Positions 48,174 through 60,770 of a stretch of 64,000 nucleotides of DNA are shown here, in pieces. Position 1 is the stretch's first letter. Each line of letters starts with the position of its first letter. Source of the stretch: Pilaira anomala (taxonomy: Eukaryota > Mucoromycota > Mucoromycetes > Mucorales > Mucoraceae); contig JAIXMQ010000089.1 in the NCBI GenBank assembly GCA_025716855.1, positions 23,159 to 87,158 of the forward strand. Reading direction: 5' to 3'. A model generated the notes under the pieces. It was given only the letters and a program-made list of their open reading frames with translations. It was not told the DNA's origin and searched no databases. A program made the translations under genes and the position numbers.

Positions 48174-49217
48174 TATATATCCCCTTTTTTTATTATATGT
48201 TGTGTAATAACTATTATTAACCTAAAATAAAGTCTTTTATTATAATTATTGCCTATTTCTCATGTTTTTAATATGTAACTGTACTTTTGGCCATTTATTT
48301 TGTGGTGCTTAGGTACAGTTATAATAAAAAAAGTACATAACAGGATAATATAAAACAGGCCATCTACTTAGTGTTAGTATTATTTTCATAAGCAGTTAAG
48401 ATGGTCTAAAGGTGACAGTTTACTTATACCATGAGCTATATAACTACAAATGACGTTGGTATGAATGTCTAGTGACAACCGTTTTGTTTCACACAAGACA
48501 ATATTTGTTCGGATCGTCAACTATTTGTTTTTAATTACTCTTAATAAAGTGCTTACGTTCTTCAATAGTTTTTACGGATTCTCATACGATGAACAAACCT
48601 TAAATTTCTCATATAAGAGTTACTATTGCTATGCGATTACTGCATGTAATACAACGGTTATTTCGATCATAAATTTTTGGTATAGTGTTGAGACTGATTA
48701 TTGACGTCTAAGTGTAGGCAACGTCAAATGATGAAATTTGGTTTATCGATATTAATAAGATGCTTGATAATTATATGTTGTATCGCAGATGGTACAATAG
48801 TTGCTCGTGACATGGGTTGGATTTTTATTAAAAGCTTGTTATTCAGGGAGAATTTTAGAATTATCATAGCATGAGCTTGTGTGGAATGATCTTGATAAGA
48901 TTTCTAATCGCTATAAAAGAAGGTGTAGCCAGCAATTATATCACCCTTTTGTCGTGTTCTATAAGATAATGCTAATAAATTCTTCATTAATTTTTCTGGC
49001 ATGAGGACTATGATTCTTTATGGTAGTTAATTGCAGCTGTGTTTTTGTTACGTTATCATTACACAAAGTTAGGGCGCTGGTGGTAAAAGAAGGGACGTGC
49101 TCTGTGCTGGCAAAAAAAATTGATAGTTAGAATTGCCTCAGTAGCCTTCTGAACTTTCTTAGCAGTAGTATGTTCAGTTATTGTTGAGGCTGCGTGTTTA
49201 TTTTTTATGTAATTTGA

Positions 49218-49421
49218 GTTAAGTATCATTTATTTCTGGATAATTTTGCTGATTGGGATAAGTTGGAGAAGTTAGATAAGCTGAATAATTATAAATTTAA
49301 CCTTTCAGGTGGCAGTCTCTCTCCGCATGAACAGTTTTTTAGGTCACAAATATTTTTATCCGGCGTGATGAGCTGTGCATTTTTATTTGGGGTGGGCATT
49401 TATTTTAGATCCATAATCTAA
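49218..49421 (+). pseudogene. Orphan coding fragment with a hydrophobic C-terminus
   Basis: A 67-codon frame without a start codon reads YHLFLDNFADWDKLEKLDKL, then FNLSGGSLSPHEQFFRSQIF, then a hydrophobic segment LSGVMSCAFLFGVGIYF and a stop. Composition is protein-like and unlike the surrounding DNA. I do not recognise the family. It could be the last exon of a lost membrane-protein gene. Confidence 0.3.
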
Positions 49422-49763
49422 TCCAAAAATATTTTCTAGCAGAGCTCTGAAAGGTGAAAAAAAAAAAAAAAAAAAAAAAAGAACTTAATGAGCAATTGTG
49501 TTCCTTAATTTCTTGCAATTTAAAAAGTAGGCTGAGAGAGAACGCTCATTTTTGTTCAAGGCGAGCAATAGTTTATTTATTTTTAAGGCTAGATATTAAA
49601 ACAATGTAAACTTCTTTAATTTTTCAGTGATTATTGAATCATCTCAAATATTTTTTGATAATAGTTGGTTCCTTAACTATATCAGCGTATATATTGATTG
49701 ATAGATGCGTTTTTATTATATGTAAAAAAAATAAATAAATAATAAAATATACAAAGTTTATAT

Positions 49764-51265
49764 TTAGTAATCTTTTGAATGGTATTGTTGGTATTGTTGT
49801 TGTTGCGGTTGGTATTGCTGTTGTTGTGGTTGATACCGCAGTTGTTGTGCCTGTTGCGATGATTGGTATTGTTGTTGTTGTGGTGATGGTTGGTATTGTT
49901 GTTGCTGTGAATGGTATGACGGTTGTTGTTGGTGATGATAACCGTGCTGAGGATTTTGGAATTGCTGATGCGATAAATTACTATTACTATTATTATAAGG
50001 TGAAGACCAAGGCTGATTTTGTGCGTTTGTTACGAGACCCACTTGGTCGCTTTGAACAGAGGATAGACTGTTTCTTCTACCTACCGTGCCACCGCCGAAT
50101 TGAGACTCCGTGCCAAAGCTCATATTGGAAGCAGAGGATTGTTGATAAAATGCAGGCCGTTGCATTGTATGTTGACTACTAAAGCTTCCTTGTGATTGAT
50201 GATGATACATGGATGGCCCTTTTGCGGGGGTATTTAACGTATTCATATCAATGTTGGGTAAAGTGGGCTGAGGTAATGAGCGCATCTCGATATCTTCTTT
50301 TTTAGACTTTTTTAAATTGCTGTGTTCGTTGGCCTTGATTCTTTTACGTGCTTGTTTTTTCAATAATTCTTCGATTCTATTAAAAAGTACCGATTTAAAA
50401 AATGAGTAAAATATATAAGTAAAATACATATAGTTCAAACCTTTTATCTACTTTGTGGCAACAGTACTCTTTGAGGTTACCTTGGATATGACAAAGAAGC
50501 GGGATATAAATAATGGCAGCTACACAAATTAAAATGAACGAAACAGCAAAGACAGCTGTAGAAAAAATCATGGTGCCCGTCATGATTTGTTGCATTAAAG
50601 TTTTGCCTAAACCATCGTATTCGAGTGTGAGTCCATCGTTAATTTTAATCCATTTCGGTAAAATCGTTATCAGAGTAACAATGTTAATGACTTGTCTAGG
50701 TGCTTCAGCTAAAAGAAGTCCTTTCCAACCTATATAAAAATAAGCTTTTTTGTTAGTTCATTATTTATACTACAGATCGAGATAATTTACCTTTCAGTGT
50801 AAAAAATACGAAAAAAGCAATTGAATCTGTCGATTTTCTAGAATCATTAATCTTTCGAAAGAGACAATAATAATCGTAATCCTTGGTTGAGTACCAACCA
50901 TTAGCAATTGCAGAAAAAAAGGCTAAAGAAATATCTCGGGAAGCAATAATACTTCTTGATTTAATAATATCCCAAAATAATAAAATAAAGGAAATCATAA
51001 TTGCACCCAAGAAAATCCATTTTGCTACTTCAGGTGGAATAGATGCGTCTGCGTTAATACTGGCGTTACCAATGACTAAAAGAGAAATAGCAGTGTATAA
51101 ATCGGCTGTCATTGTCAAAATGTTCTTCAAAATAATGATAAACATAAAGGTGTATCCAAATCTAGCTATGCATGAGTTGTCTCGAAATTCATGAATATCG
51201 ATAAAATCAAATTTGTGATCTTTTACTACTTCTCGTTTCCATTTAGGTTGTTTACTGCCAAAACA
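49764..51265 (-). CDS. KCH1: KCH-family low-affinity potassium transporter (5-prime exon unresolved)
   Basis: KCH proteins mediate low-affinity K+ uptake at the fungal plasma membrane, linked in yeast to calcium signalling. Exons read on the minus strand are 51265-50791, 50729-50441 and 50376-49764, giving 458 residues. The frame opens with CFGSKQPKWKREVVKDHKF after a TTCTATTAG acceptor, so a short first exon with the ATG should lie between about 51270 and 51470; I could not place it. Family features: KW.K near the start, DLYTAISLL helix, PPEVAKWIFLG, FFTLKG joined to WKGLLLAEAPRQVIN, and HIQGNLKEYCCHKVDKRIEE. About four membrane helices occupy residues 45-250. The C-terminal 200 residues are unusual: Ser-rich, then about 80 residues of QQQYQP-type repeats. 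Confidence 0.88.
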
Positions 51266-51470
51266 CTAATAGAAATAATTTGATTTATTAACACTGCTGT
51301 ATGATTTTTGCTATATTGGTCAGACTTGCCATTTACTAATTCAAAGGAATGGAATGAGGTTTTTTTTTTTGAAAAGAATTGGCACTTTTTTAAAGAGAAA
51401 AAAAAAGACGAGAAGAAGAAAGAGAAGAGAAATATCTCTTGATCATTGGTAAGCTTCATTTTTGATTAAA
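51266..51470 (-). other. Probable first intron and leader of the KCH gene
   Basis: This stretch should contain the missing start codon. A frame beginning at 51459 (MKLTNDQE) reads through in phase with a weak donor (GCA before GTGTTAAT) and would join CFGSKQ in frame, but its middle is Phe/Ser/Lys-rich from homopolymers and is not convincing as protein. Confidence 0.3.
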
Positions 51471-51643
51471 AAATAAGGTAATTAGACACGTTCAATTAAA
51501 AGAAATAAGAATCGGGTTTCAAAAAAGTTTATTATTAGAAGCAATTTCAAAAAAAGGGTAAAAGGTAATCTCTATTGTATTATTCATTTTTGATTTTATG
51601 GCCTGCAAAAATTGAAATATGATTTTGATATGTGACATGTATT

Positions 51644-52147
51644 TTATGGCTTGATAACATTTTGAACAAAATAAATGTTGTCGGCAGAAACCATGTTACC
51701 AGGAACAGAAAAAGAACATGTATATAATTTCATACCTTTACCGAAGTTGTTACAAGTCTTGACACCACAACCAATCTTGGAGGTAGATTTCCAGACAAGA
51801 GCAGTAAAATGGCCAGTTTTACCAGTAGAACCAGGTTGATCGTAATGGTAGTCTTTGACTTCACTATACCATCCATTGATTACACTAGTCCAGTTAGGGT
51901 AACCAAGAGCCAAGTTCTCACCATAAGAGCCTCTACTATGAGTAAATTCACATTTGTTACTCCACTTTTGAGCATATTTAGCTAATGTTGTATCCCACTT
52001 TACTGGAGGAGAATGATGTCTAGCACGAAGTTTATTCGTGGTCTTGACAATGCTCTTTGCGCTTGAGGCTGATGTTGCATTAGCTTGTTGTGTAAGAAGA
52101 GCCAAAGCTACAAAAATAGCAGATAAAAGAATAATAAAACGAGACAT
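51644..52147 (-). CDS. Secreted CAP/SCP (PR-1-like) protein
   Basis: CAP-superfamily proteins are secreted; fungal ones bind sterols and fatty acids and may act at the host or environment interface. A single exon gives 167 residues. Residues 1 to about 24 form a signal peptide (FIILLSAIFVALALL, ending AQANA-like QQANA). The CAP domain follows: HHSPPVKWDTTLAKYAQKW, CEFTHSRGSYGENLALG, HYDQPGSTGKTGHFTALVWK and IGCGVKTCNN, with the His and Glu of the usual cleft present. Cys residues are in place for the conserved disulphides. The TATATAAA box 54 bases upstream suggests a regulated, strong promoter. It is compact for the family but complete. Confidence 0.94.
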   Translation of the reverse strand: MSRFIILLSAIFVALALLTQQANATSASSAKSIVKTTNKLRARHHSPPVKWDTTLAKYAQKWSNKCEFTHSRGSYGENLALGYPNWTSVINGWYSEVKDYHYDQPGSTGKTGHFTALVWKSTSKIGCGVKTCNNFGKGMKLYTCSFSVPGNMVSADNIYFVQNVIKP

Positions 52148-52200
52148 AATGAGAAAAGTAAATAGACAAAACTGTACTTCCTTTTCTTTTCTTTCTCTTC

Positions 52201-52208
52201 TTTATATA
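52201..52208 (-). promoter_or_regulatory. TATA box of the CAP protein gene
   Basis: TATATAAA on the minus strand, 54 bases before the ATG at 52147, followed by a CT/GA-rich leader. Spacing fits a classical TATA promoter. Confidence 0.5.
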
Positions 52209-54098
52209 CGTTTTCAACCATTAATTGTGTGATGGTTGCACAAATCTCGTTACATTTTTAAAATTATGAGCTCACGAGTGAGATACCCTTTCAAAGCTAC
52301 TCTAATCCATCTGTCTCTCTTTTTTTTTTAAAAAAAAAAACCTTATTGGCTATAATAAAACGGCAAAAAGAAATATCTACAGAATTAATTGGAACATGGC
52401 CTATGGAATTCTGTTTTATATATTAAATCAGAAAAAAAAAAATTACAATTTCAATATAGATATAAATGAAATGCCAGTCGAAGTAAATATGTATGCACTT
52501 TTTAAAAAAGAAGAAAGCAGAAAAGGGAGGGTTCAGTGCCACACAAAAAAATAGGGTCCTACTTTAAACTAGAAGTAGAAAAAATAAGTTACATAATTTT
52601 AAAAATAAATTGACAAGTGGTGTACTGGTATTAAGATTTGATTAATTAATTCGGTATTCAAGTCTGAGTATTTACTGTTCAAAGACGGGTAACTCATCTT
52701 GTTCTGAAATATCTTTGCGCTTCGATTGAGTGTACAGTATACCGATTCATTGGCCGTGAATGTATCCTCGGCACATGTATGAAAATTATGTCGCATTTTT
52801 TATGATCGCGTGGAAAAAAGGGCTCTTTTCTAATTCCCTTATCTACTATCTTACTCTTTCCTACTCTCTCTTAAAAATTGAATCTTTCTTTCTCTAACTT
52901 TTTCAATTGCAATTGATAAGCGGAAAGAGGATTTTAATACATACAAATAAAATGGTAGATTTTAATATGGATAAAAGAGCAGTTTTTTTTTCTTGTTCAC
53001 CGGAAAATGAAATGGTATGTAACATAAAAAAGGTGTTTCCTACACGTATTTTGTATTCAGTAAGTTATAGCATAGACCAAACGATTAATAAAATATATTT
53101 GTACCATGTGTTCCTAGATTTATTTCTTACTGAATAATTATACACTATAGCTTCATTAATATATCACAGCTAAATCAACACAATCTGAAAAGAAAGTGTA
53201 TACGCATAATATTCAGTATAATTCAATCATTATACTGAAATAATTTGACTGAGAAATTCTGATTGTGTGACAAAATAATACGATACAAATTAATAGAATG
53301 CATTATATTTGTGTGACATGTTGGGTGGAAAACATACCATACTTTATAAAAATCTTATCAAATACACCATTAAAAATTACACTTCTATTGAAAACTATGT
53401 ATATATATATATATATTGCACAGCTTGATATAGAAATGAGGTGCTTATGTTATCCATGTTAGAAATATGAAAAAGAAACAACTGATGCAATTGCTTGATA
53501 AAGAGTCCATACACATGAGTATTTTGTAATAAGTGATGGTCTTACACGTTATTATATTTATGAAATGTAATTTTATTTCGTGTTCAGAATTTTTAAACTA
53601 AATATTCATTTTAACATGTAATTTACTAAGAGACAAATCTATCTTCAAAAAAAATATTATAAAAGCTAGTAGCATGTAGTGTCCTATACATTCTTCGGAA
53701 GTATTCCTGTTATTTTCAACTTTATTACCTTGTATCTTATGGAATAGCCAAAGAATCTTCATGAGTACAAATGCGTGTACGGAATTGGGCAGGTAAAAAA
53801 TTTGGCTAGTTAACACAATTGACTTGTGTGCTCATACCGGATGACTTGAGTGTACAAATAAAACTCATGATGCGGTTGGAGTACAATTAAATATTACTCC
53901 AGATGCCTCTAATAGTACTTAAAAGCTCAAAAATACTAAAGCAGTGGTTTCGTGAATCGGGATAACACTTTTTCAATGGTTGTATATGATTAGTTATTAT
54001 TGTTTTCAATAATACACAGAGCGCTAATTACTGCTCGATTGCATACAATCTAAGATATGTGGGCTGTGTTGTAATCCGAATAATTTTTAGATTCTTCT

Positions 54099-54135
<37 letters not shown>

Positions 54136-55029
54136 TAAATGAATCAACTGGAGAATGTACATTTATATAAATGCATACTCATAATGTATTAAATTAGTAA
54201 ATGCGATACCCAGCTCCTTTTTCAATGTTTTATAATTACTACAGTAAACTCGTGCTTCATTAAAGAGACATATGAGTGACAAAAATACTTAGATAATACC
54301 GTTGAAAATATTTTTAAAATTAGTAGAAGGGAAAAATCAAATAAAAGAAAAGACTGTAATATATAATTCTAGCTTCTTTTTGTATTTTTTTGGGATTTAG
54401 AAGGATGAAGAAGAAAAGGAGAGGGTTTATTTTTACCAGCATTACTCAAATAATTGGAAGCGATAACTGAATAAGCGCGCTCTTGTTTCCAAAATAGCAC
54501 AGCTTTTGCTTTTACGACAATCCTGGAAAGGTTGTCAGAACTTACAGCTCTTATTTTTAAGGTAATGCAGAAGCTATCAGATGCAGCTCTGTATGATCTA
54601 ACTAAATAAGGGTATCTTTATTGCTGCTATTGCTATATTGTTATTGTAATATCTTTAGATGTGACTTTTTCGTTGAACGGAATTTATGTGTGCACTCAAC
54701 TAGCTTTCTCAAATTTACGATATGAAGGTCCTCAAGTGGCTTTAGTAAAACAAACAGTTTAAAGGGCTTGAGATAACCGTTTTAACAAGAGGGTCATATC
54801 TAGTCGTATGCTGAGTAAAGACATCCCCAAATATAAATAGGAAGCCCGTAGATTTTTTTTTTTTTTCGGAATGTACATACAATCAAAGTGATTTCAACAA
54901 GAAGTTTTTTCTAAGCTGTCAGACGGAGATACGAATAAACAAAAACTTAATTAACTGAACGACACTTTGTATCAACTAAAAAATTCTTGATAAAATATGA
55001 ATGTTGGCATATGTATGAATATTAAACAC

Positions 55030-55060
<31 letters not shown>

Positions 55061-56537
55061 CAGACTAAAAAAAACTATAGTAACGTAAAAAGCTGTTTCA
55101 TTCAACCTTTTTTTTTTGAATTTAATCTATAACTAGAAGAGACTAATAGTATTGAAAGGCTTAAAAGTTTAGTTCTGTTTACTAGCAGTTGATAAAAACG
55201 ACGTTCGAATAATTTTTATCTATTACATACTTAACTCTTCGGATGTAGCAGAACAGATAAATAGAGAAGATCTTATTACTTATTCCAGCAAATTGTCAAT
55301 AGATATTCAATGCTTAAAAAGTTAATATATAAAGATTCGTGGATTATTTCTGACGAACAAAAGAGACATGTAAGGGAAAAAAAACAGAACTTAGTTTTGC
55401 TCTGTAATTGTAAATTTACATATTGGGCATTCATTTGATTTTCTTTGTGATGAATATCATCTCATTTTCTTCAATTGATCCTATCTAAAAACAGATTTTG
55501 AAAATAGTTAATGTAACTTTGATTAGTTTTTGTTCTGTGTAAAGACATGAATATCTCCATGGTATTAGTTTTTTTAGGAACCCTTGAATTTATAGAAGAA
55601 AAAATTCGGAGAAACCTTGTCCAAAAATAAAATGTTTGTTTTTTGGTTTCATCGTTAGAAATACCGTAAGGTCCAAACCTTTTTCTGTTTTGCTATAAAT
55701 AGTATAGTTCTAGACTTTAGAATAATTTTTTTAACAGATTTTATAAAGCATGTTTTTTAACCATCGCGCAGCCTGTAATTTCGTACTTTTTTACATGTCA
55801 AAAACAATATCCATAACCAGATTTATGCTTCTCTGTTTATGTATCACAGGCCAATTCCGATCTAGTTTTACTGTATTCATTCGGGAAGTTTTCCGAGTAT
55901 TACTTTGACAGTAACAACGTATAGTGAAAGCGAGTATAATAAATGTCCAGAACTATTATATCATTTTTTTTTAAAAAAAAAGAGAGCAAGTATTCCACGG
56001 TAAGTAAATGAAGTTTGATTTTATTTTATCAGTTGTCGTAAGTTGCTTTTTTGCTATTTGTTTATTCCGACGCCATATTTACACAAGAGTGAAAGAAAAA
56101 GAGAAAAGTTTATCATTTGCACGCCAAACCTATTTGTACGAAGTTGATTATAAACAGTTGCCGCAGCCAATCTAATCTATACACAATAGAAGAGGAACAA
56201 AATGCTGGTACAAGTCTAAGTTTGGAAAAGAGAGATCAGTCACAAACGGATGACGTAAAAACGAAAAAAAAACGAACTGAATCGCGTACCAAAATGCGGT
56301 TAAATAAAAAAAAAATTTCCAGTCGCCAATTTGGAAAAAAAAAAAAATCAAAACAACCATTGGTTTTGATTTTTTTTTTCTTTTTTTTTCTACTTTATTT
56401 TTTCTTGTAGTCCTAGTTTCTGGGTAAATTTGAACTTTCTTATTTAAACAATAAAGATAAAAAAAAGACTAATAAAGCAAAGCATAGATTTATTACATAC
56501 CAAGCCCACTTTATCGAGAAAAAAAAAAGAACATATA
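52209..56537. other. Long gene-poor region
   Basis: Over 4.3 kb without a complete gene. Small frames at 52599-52796 (minus) and 52952-53137 (plus) start either side of a CT-rich spacer, but show no motif. T runs of about 40 (54099-54134) and A runs of about 28 (55030-55058) occur, plus a TA microsatellite near 53400. One non-ATG protein-like frame is listed separately at 54369. The last few hundred bases, including an A/T-run stretch near 56325-56405, precede importin beta and should hold its promoter. Confidence 0.5.
54369..54617 (-). pseudogene. Orphan coding fragment, unidentified
   Basis: An 82-codon frame on the minus strand without an ATG reads RYPYLVRSYRAASDSFCITL, then VSSDNLSRIVVKAKAVLFWK, then ERAYSVIASNYLSNAGKNKP and ends in SKSQKNTKRS. 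It is protein-like in composition, with a basic tail typical of a natural C-terminus. I do not recognise it, and no upstream exon with matching phase is evident. It is probably a remnant of a lost or copied gene. Confidence 0.35.
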
Positions 56538-59500
56538 ATGGACGCAACAACCCTTCTTGCCAATACATTATCAAATGGTAAAACTAAGATAAGCTAAAAT
56601 ACAGATTGAATATCCTCTAACTTGTTCTTTAGATCGTGCCTTACGTGAGGATGCTACTCAAAAATTAGAGTTATTCGCTCAAGAAAACTACGTAAGAATC
56701 ATTGAAAAAAAAAAAATACAAAAAAAAAGTTTTTTTTAGCTAATCTTTTTTTTTTATGAATTGTAGTCAAGCTATATTCTTTCCTTGTGTCAAATTCTTG
56801 CAAACGAACAAGCCGATGATTCCATCAGAATGTCTGCTGGTCTCGCTTTAAAGAATAGTTTGACAGCAAAGGTAAAATTTTTTTTATAAAAGAAAGAAAA
56901 AAAGGGTAAATGAGGGTATTGACTGTGATTATAGGAATTCGCTCGTAAGGAAGAACTCGCTCAGAGATGGATAGCTACACCTGAAGAACTTCGTGTTCAA
57001 ATCAAGCAAGGTGTAAAGTATTTATATTATAAAACAAAAGAATGTGTAAAATTTCGTGTTTCTTATCGTTATTTGTTATTTAGGTTCTTCAAGCATTAGG
57101 CTCTAACAAAAAGGCTGTTGGAAATATTTCTGGCCAGGTAAGATATAATAAAATAAGTCTATAACTTGATAGAATCTAATGTATTTGTATAAAATTAGGT
57201 TGTCGCTGCTATTGCAGAAATCGAATTACCTTTGGGTGGTTGGCCCGATTTGATCCGTATCATGCTTGAAAATATTTCTCATGATAATGCCACATTAAAG
57301 CAATCTACTTTGCAAGCTATTGGTTATGTTTGTGAAGCTACCGTAAGTCATATTTTTTATTTATTTTTTTATTTTGCCTTATTTTTTTTTTTTTTTACTA
57401 ATTTTGATTTATTACAGGATCCCGCTGTTCTTGCTAGTCAATCCAATGATATTTTGACTGCAGTTGTACAAGGTGCTCGTAAGGAAGAGCCAAAGTAAGT
57501 TTACTCTATATGTATATTTTTTTTGTCTGTTTAATTGGTGTATTCTAATTTATCTTTAACCAAAATTAGCCAAGAAGTCCGCCTTGCAGCTATCAACGCT
57601 TTAATCAACTCTCTCGATTTTATTAAGGAAAATTTTGAGCGCGAGGTAAGTAAAGCGATGAATAAGATTTTATAAATCGTGTGTATGTGCGTGTGTATGG
57701 AAGACTGTTGATGTTGAAACAATTTTTTGTTTTAAAATAGGGAGAGAGAAATTTCATCATGCAAGTTGTATGTGAAGCCACACAAAGTTCTTCATCCGAT
57801 GTTCAAGTTGCTGCTTTCCAATGTCTTGTTCGTATTATGCAAACCTATTACGATAAGATGCGTCTTTATATGGAAAAGGCCTTGTTTGGTGTAAGTTGTT
57901 AAATTAAAATATGTACAGAAAAAAAAAAGAGTTAAAAGTGACTTACTGTTTCGTCTAGTTAACTGTCGCCGGTATGAACAACGAAGATGACCGTGTTGCT
58001 TTACAAGCCATTGAATTCTGGTCTACTGTTTGTGATGAAGAGATTGATTTGAAGGAAGAGGCACTTGATGTAAGTTTTTTTTTTTTTTTTTTTTTTTTTT
58101 TTGGTTTAGGCATAAAAAACATATTTTATTAAACATGCTATTTACGTAATTAGGCCCAAGAAATTGGTGAGCAACCTGAACGCGAGACCTATCATTTTGC
58201 CGAATTAGCTCTTACCGATATTCTTCCTGTTCTTTTATGGATTCTTACCAAACAAGAGGAGGATTATGATGAGGATGAGTGGACCGTTTCTATGGCTGCT
58301 GCTACCTGTCTTTCTTTACTCGCTCAATGTGTAGGTAATATGGTTATTGGCCCTGTTGTTCCTTTTATTGAAACAAATATCCAAAATGAAAACTGGAGAA
58401 ACCGTGAAGCCGCTGTTATGGCATTTGGTTCTATTATGGATGGTCCTGATCCCGTTGTTTTAACTCCTTTGGTTGATCAAGTAAGTTTTAGATATAAAGA
58501 TTACAGAGAATTTATTTGCATCAGTCATATTTATCTCTTTATTTTTTCTTTAGGCTTTACCTACTTTAATCACAATGATGAAGGATCCTGTCGTCCACGT
58601 TAAAGATACCGTTGCTTGGACTCTTGGCCGTGTTTGTGAATTACTTAGTCACTGTATCAAGCCTGAAGTCCATTTGAACGAATTAATTTCTGCTCTCGTA
58701 TATGGTCTTCAAGACAGTCCTCGTATTGTTGGTAACTGCTGTTGGTCTTTAATGAACTTGGCAGAACAATTAGGTCCTTCTCCTGGTGATGAGGTCCCCA
58801 CTTCTCCTCTTTCCGTCTTCTTTGAAGGCATCATCACTGCTCTCTTACAATTCACTGAAAGATCCAACAATGAATCCAATAGTAGAACCTCTGCATACGA
58901 AGCCATCTCTACACTTGCTATGTACTCTGCTAATGATTGTATTAACACAGTTCAAAGAATCGTTTTAACCATTTTAGACCGTTTAGAGGTCACAATGGCT
59001 ATGGAAAACCAAATCCTCGATGCTGATGATAGAGCCAGTCATTCTGAATTACAATCTAGTTTATTAGGTGTCTTGACCAACTGTATTCGTCGTCTTTCTA
59101 GAGATATTAGTCAAGTTTCTGATCGTATCATGACAGTTGTTCTTCAACTCTTAAATAATCAATCCAAGCAAGCCACAACAACCGAAGATGCTTTCTTGGC
59201 TATTGGTGCCATGACTAGTGCCCTTGAAGCTGATTTTAGCAGATATGCCGATTTATTTGTTCCTATTCTTTGCAATGCTTTACAAAACCCCTCTGAATAC
59301 CAATTGTGTTTCATTGCTGTAGGCCTCATTGGTGACATCTGTCGTGCACTCGGCAAGGATGCTGCTCCTTATTGTAACAATTTGATGCAATTATTGGTCA
59401 CTAACCTTCAATCCCCTGTTCTTCATCGTACCGTCAAGCCTGCTATTCTCTCTTGTTTCGGTGATATTGCTTTAGCTATTGGAGATTTATTTGTTGCATA

Positions 59501-59983
59501 CTTGGAAGTCGTAATGATGGTTTTACAACAAGCTGGTAGCATGCGTGCTGATGGAGATAATTATGAAATGATTGATTATGTAAACACTTTATATGAAGGT
59601 TGTACTGAAGCATATGTTGGTATTGTCCAAGGGTTAAATGGCACACCTCAAGCTCATATGTTATTACCTTATTTACCTCATGTCTTCGAATTTATTCGTA
59701 CTGTTGCTGCTGATCAAAATAGAACTGATTCTCTCACAAGATCTATTATTGGTTTATTAGGGTAAGATAATTATATCTGTTCATTTAACTTTATTTTTGA
59801 AACTAAACATAAAATTCATGTAGTGACCTTGCTGAAACTTTTGAATCACAATTAAAGAATTTCTTCTTACAAGAGTGGATTGCCGTTTTATTACGTGAAG
59901 CTAGAACAAGTCGTCATTATGGATCTAGCACAAAAGAAACTTCTCGTTGGGCAAAGGAAATGATTAAACGTGCTTGTCAATAA
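56538..59983 (+). CDS. KAP95: Importin subunit beta-1 (karyopherin beta)
   Basis: Carries importin-alpha/NLS cargo through nuclear pores and releases it on Ran-GTP binding. Thirteen exons (56538-56577, 56633-56691, 56767-56871, 56935-57012, 57084-57137, 57199-57342, 57418-57494, 57570-57645, 57741-57890, 57959-58069, 58154-58480, 58554-59761, 59824-59983) give 862 residues, essentially the length of yeast Kap95 (861). HEAT repeats run the full length. Landmarks are the N-terminal Ran-binding region ([20 protein letters not shown]), [37 protein letters not shown] and the acidic loop DEDEW near 330 that contacts importin alpha. Intron density is high in the 5-prime third and absent across exon 12. 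All joins keep frame. Confidence 0.97.
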
Positions 59984-60770
59984 TCTAGTTTCATCATACT
60001 ACTTTTTTAATTTTCTCTGCCTGTTTATTATTTCTTCTTTTTCTTTTGTATTCATAACAACACTTTTTTTTTTTTTTAAAACAATAACTCTCTTTCCCAA
60101 AAAATTTCTCCCACCATTTTTTTTATATTTAAGCCAAATTCCCCTTTTTTGCCCCCATCTTTCCCCTACACACTTCCCCCATCGAATTAAAACAAAAAAA
60201 AAGATAAAAAAAAAAGATTAAATATCCCCCATATCACATCCCCATACACCCACCAACACACAACTATATAAAAGAGACTCTTTTTGATATTTTCCCCCCC
60301 TACTATTTTTTATATAAACATTACAAATTATATTCATAATTTTGACATTGACATATTGTAAAAAAAAAAAATAGTTCGCATACATTTGACAGGTAATGAT
60401 TTTTTTTTTGTTTATGTTCAAATAGCCTTATGTATTACAACATACCATGGGGCTGAATGAGTAAATACTCTGGTATGTGCTTCTGCCTTAAAAAACCAAG
60501 CAAAATCTCTGAACAATTAAAACTGATGGCAAAAAGAATATAACTTTTAGGTATCGTTCCAATTATTTTGTTCAACTAACTTGTTCTCTTGGCCAAAATC
60601 GCTTTCTTCATATTTATTTAAGTAAATGTATTTAAATAATACACCTGCTCGCAAATCTATACATTTAGAAACAATTCTTTAAGGACAAAATAAAAAATTT
60701 ATTAATCATAAGAGGTTTTTTTTTTTCTAAAAAAAAAAGAGAGAGTGAAAGTGAGTAAAACCAACGGCAC
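59984..60770. other. Importin 3-prime region and spacer
   Basis: Pyrimidine-rich 3-prime sequence with C runs (60120-60185, 60291-60300) and T runs, then AT-rich DNA to the next gene. No further gene is visible. Confidence 0.45.

Larger units (their letters stand above)
47016..49763. other. Spacer with orphan coding fragments
   Basis: Between the ATPase and KCH genes lie several short protein-like frames with no complete gene around them (entries at 47267, 47919 and 49218), separated by AT-rich DNA and A runs. The 79-codon frame at 48465-48704 has a protein-like look but no recognisable motif, and I leave it uncalled. No transposase or repeat boundary was found to explain the collection. Confidence 0.45.

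Noticed and set aside
48465..48704. 79-codon frame MSSDNRFVSHKTIF...
   Set aside because: Not recognised, no splice or promoter context; could be another fragment of the 47-49 kb cluster but evidence is too thin.
52599..53137. Pair of small divergent frames (52599-52796 minus, 52952-53137 plus)
   Set aside because: Lacking motifs; the plus frame has a possible donor after MVDFNMDKRAVFFSC... but no second exon could be joined convincingly.
56117..56410. 97-codon Lys/Phe-rich frame upstream of importin beta
   Set aside because: Its C-terminal half is a product of A and T runs; the N-terminal half has no recognisable feature.
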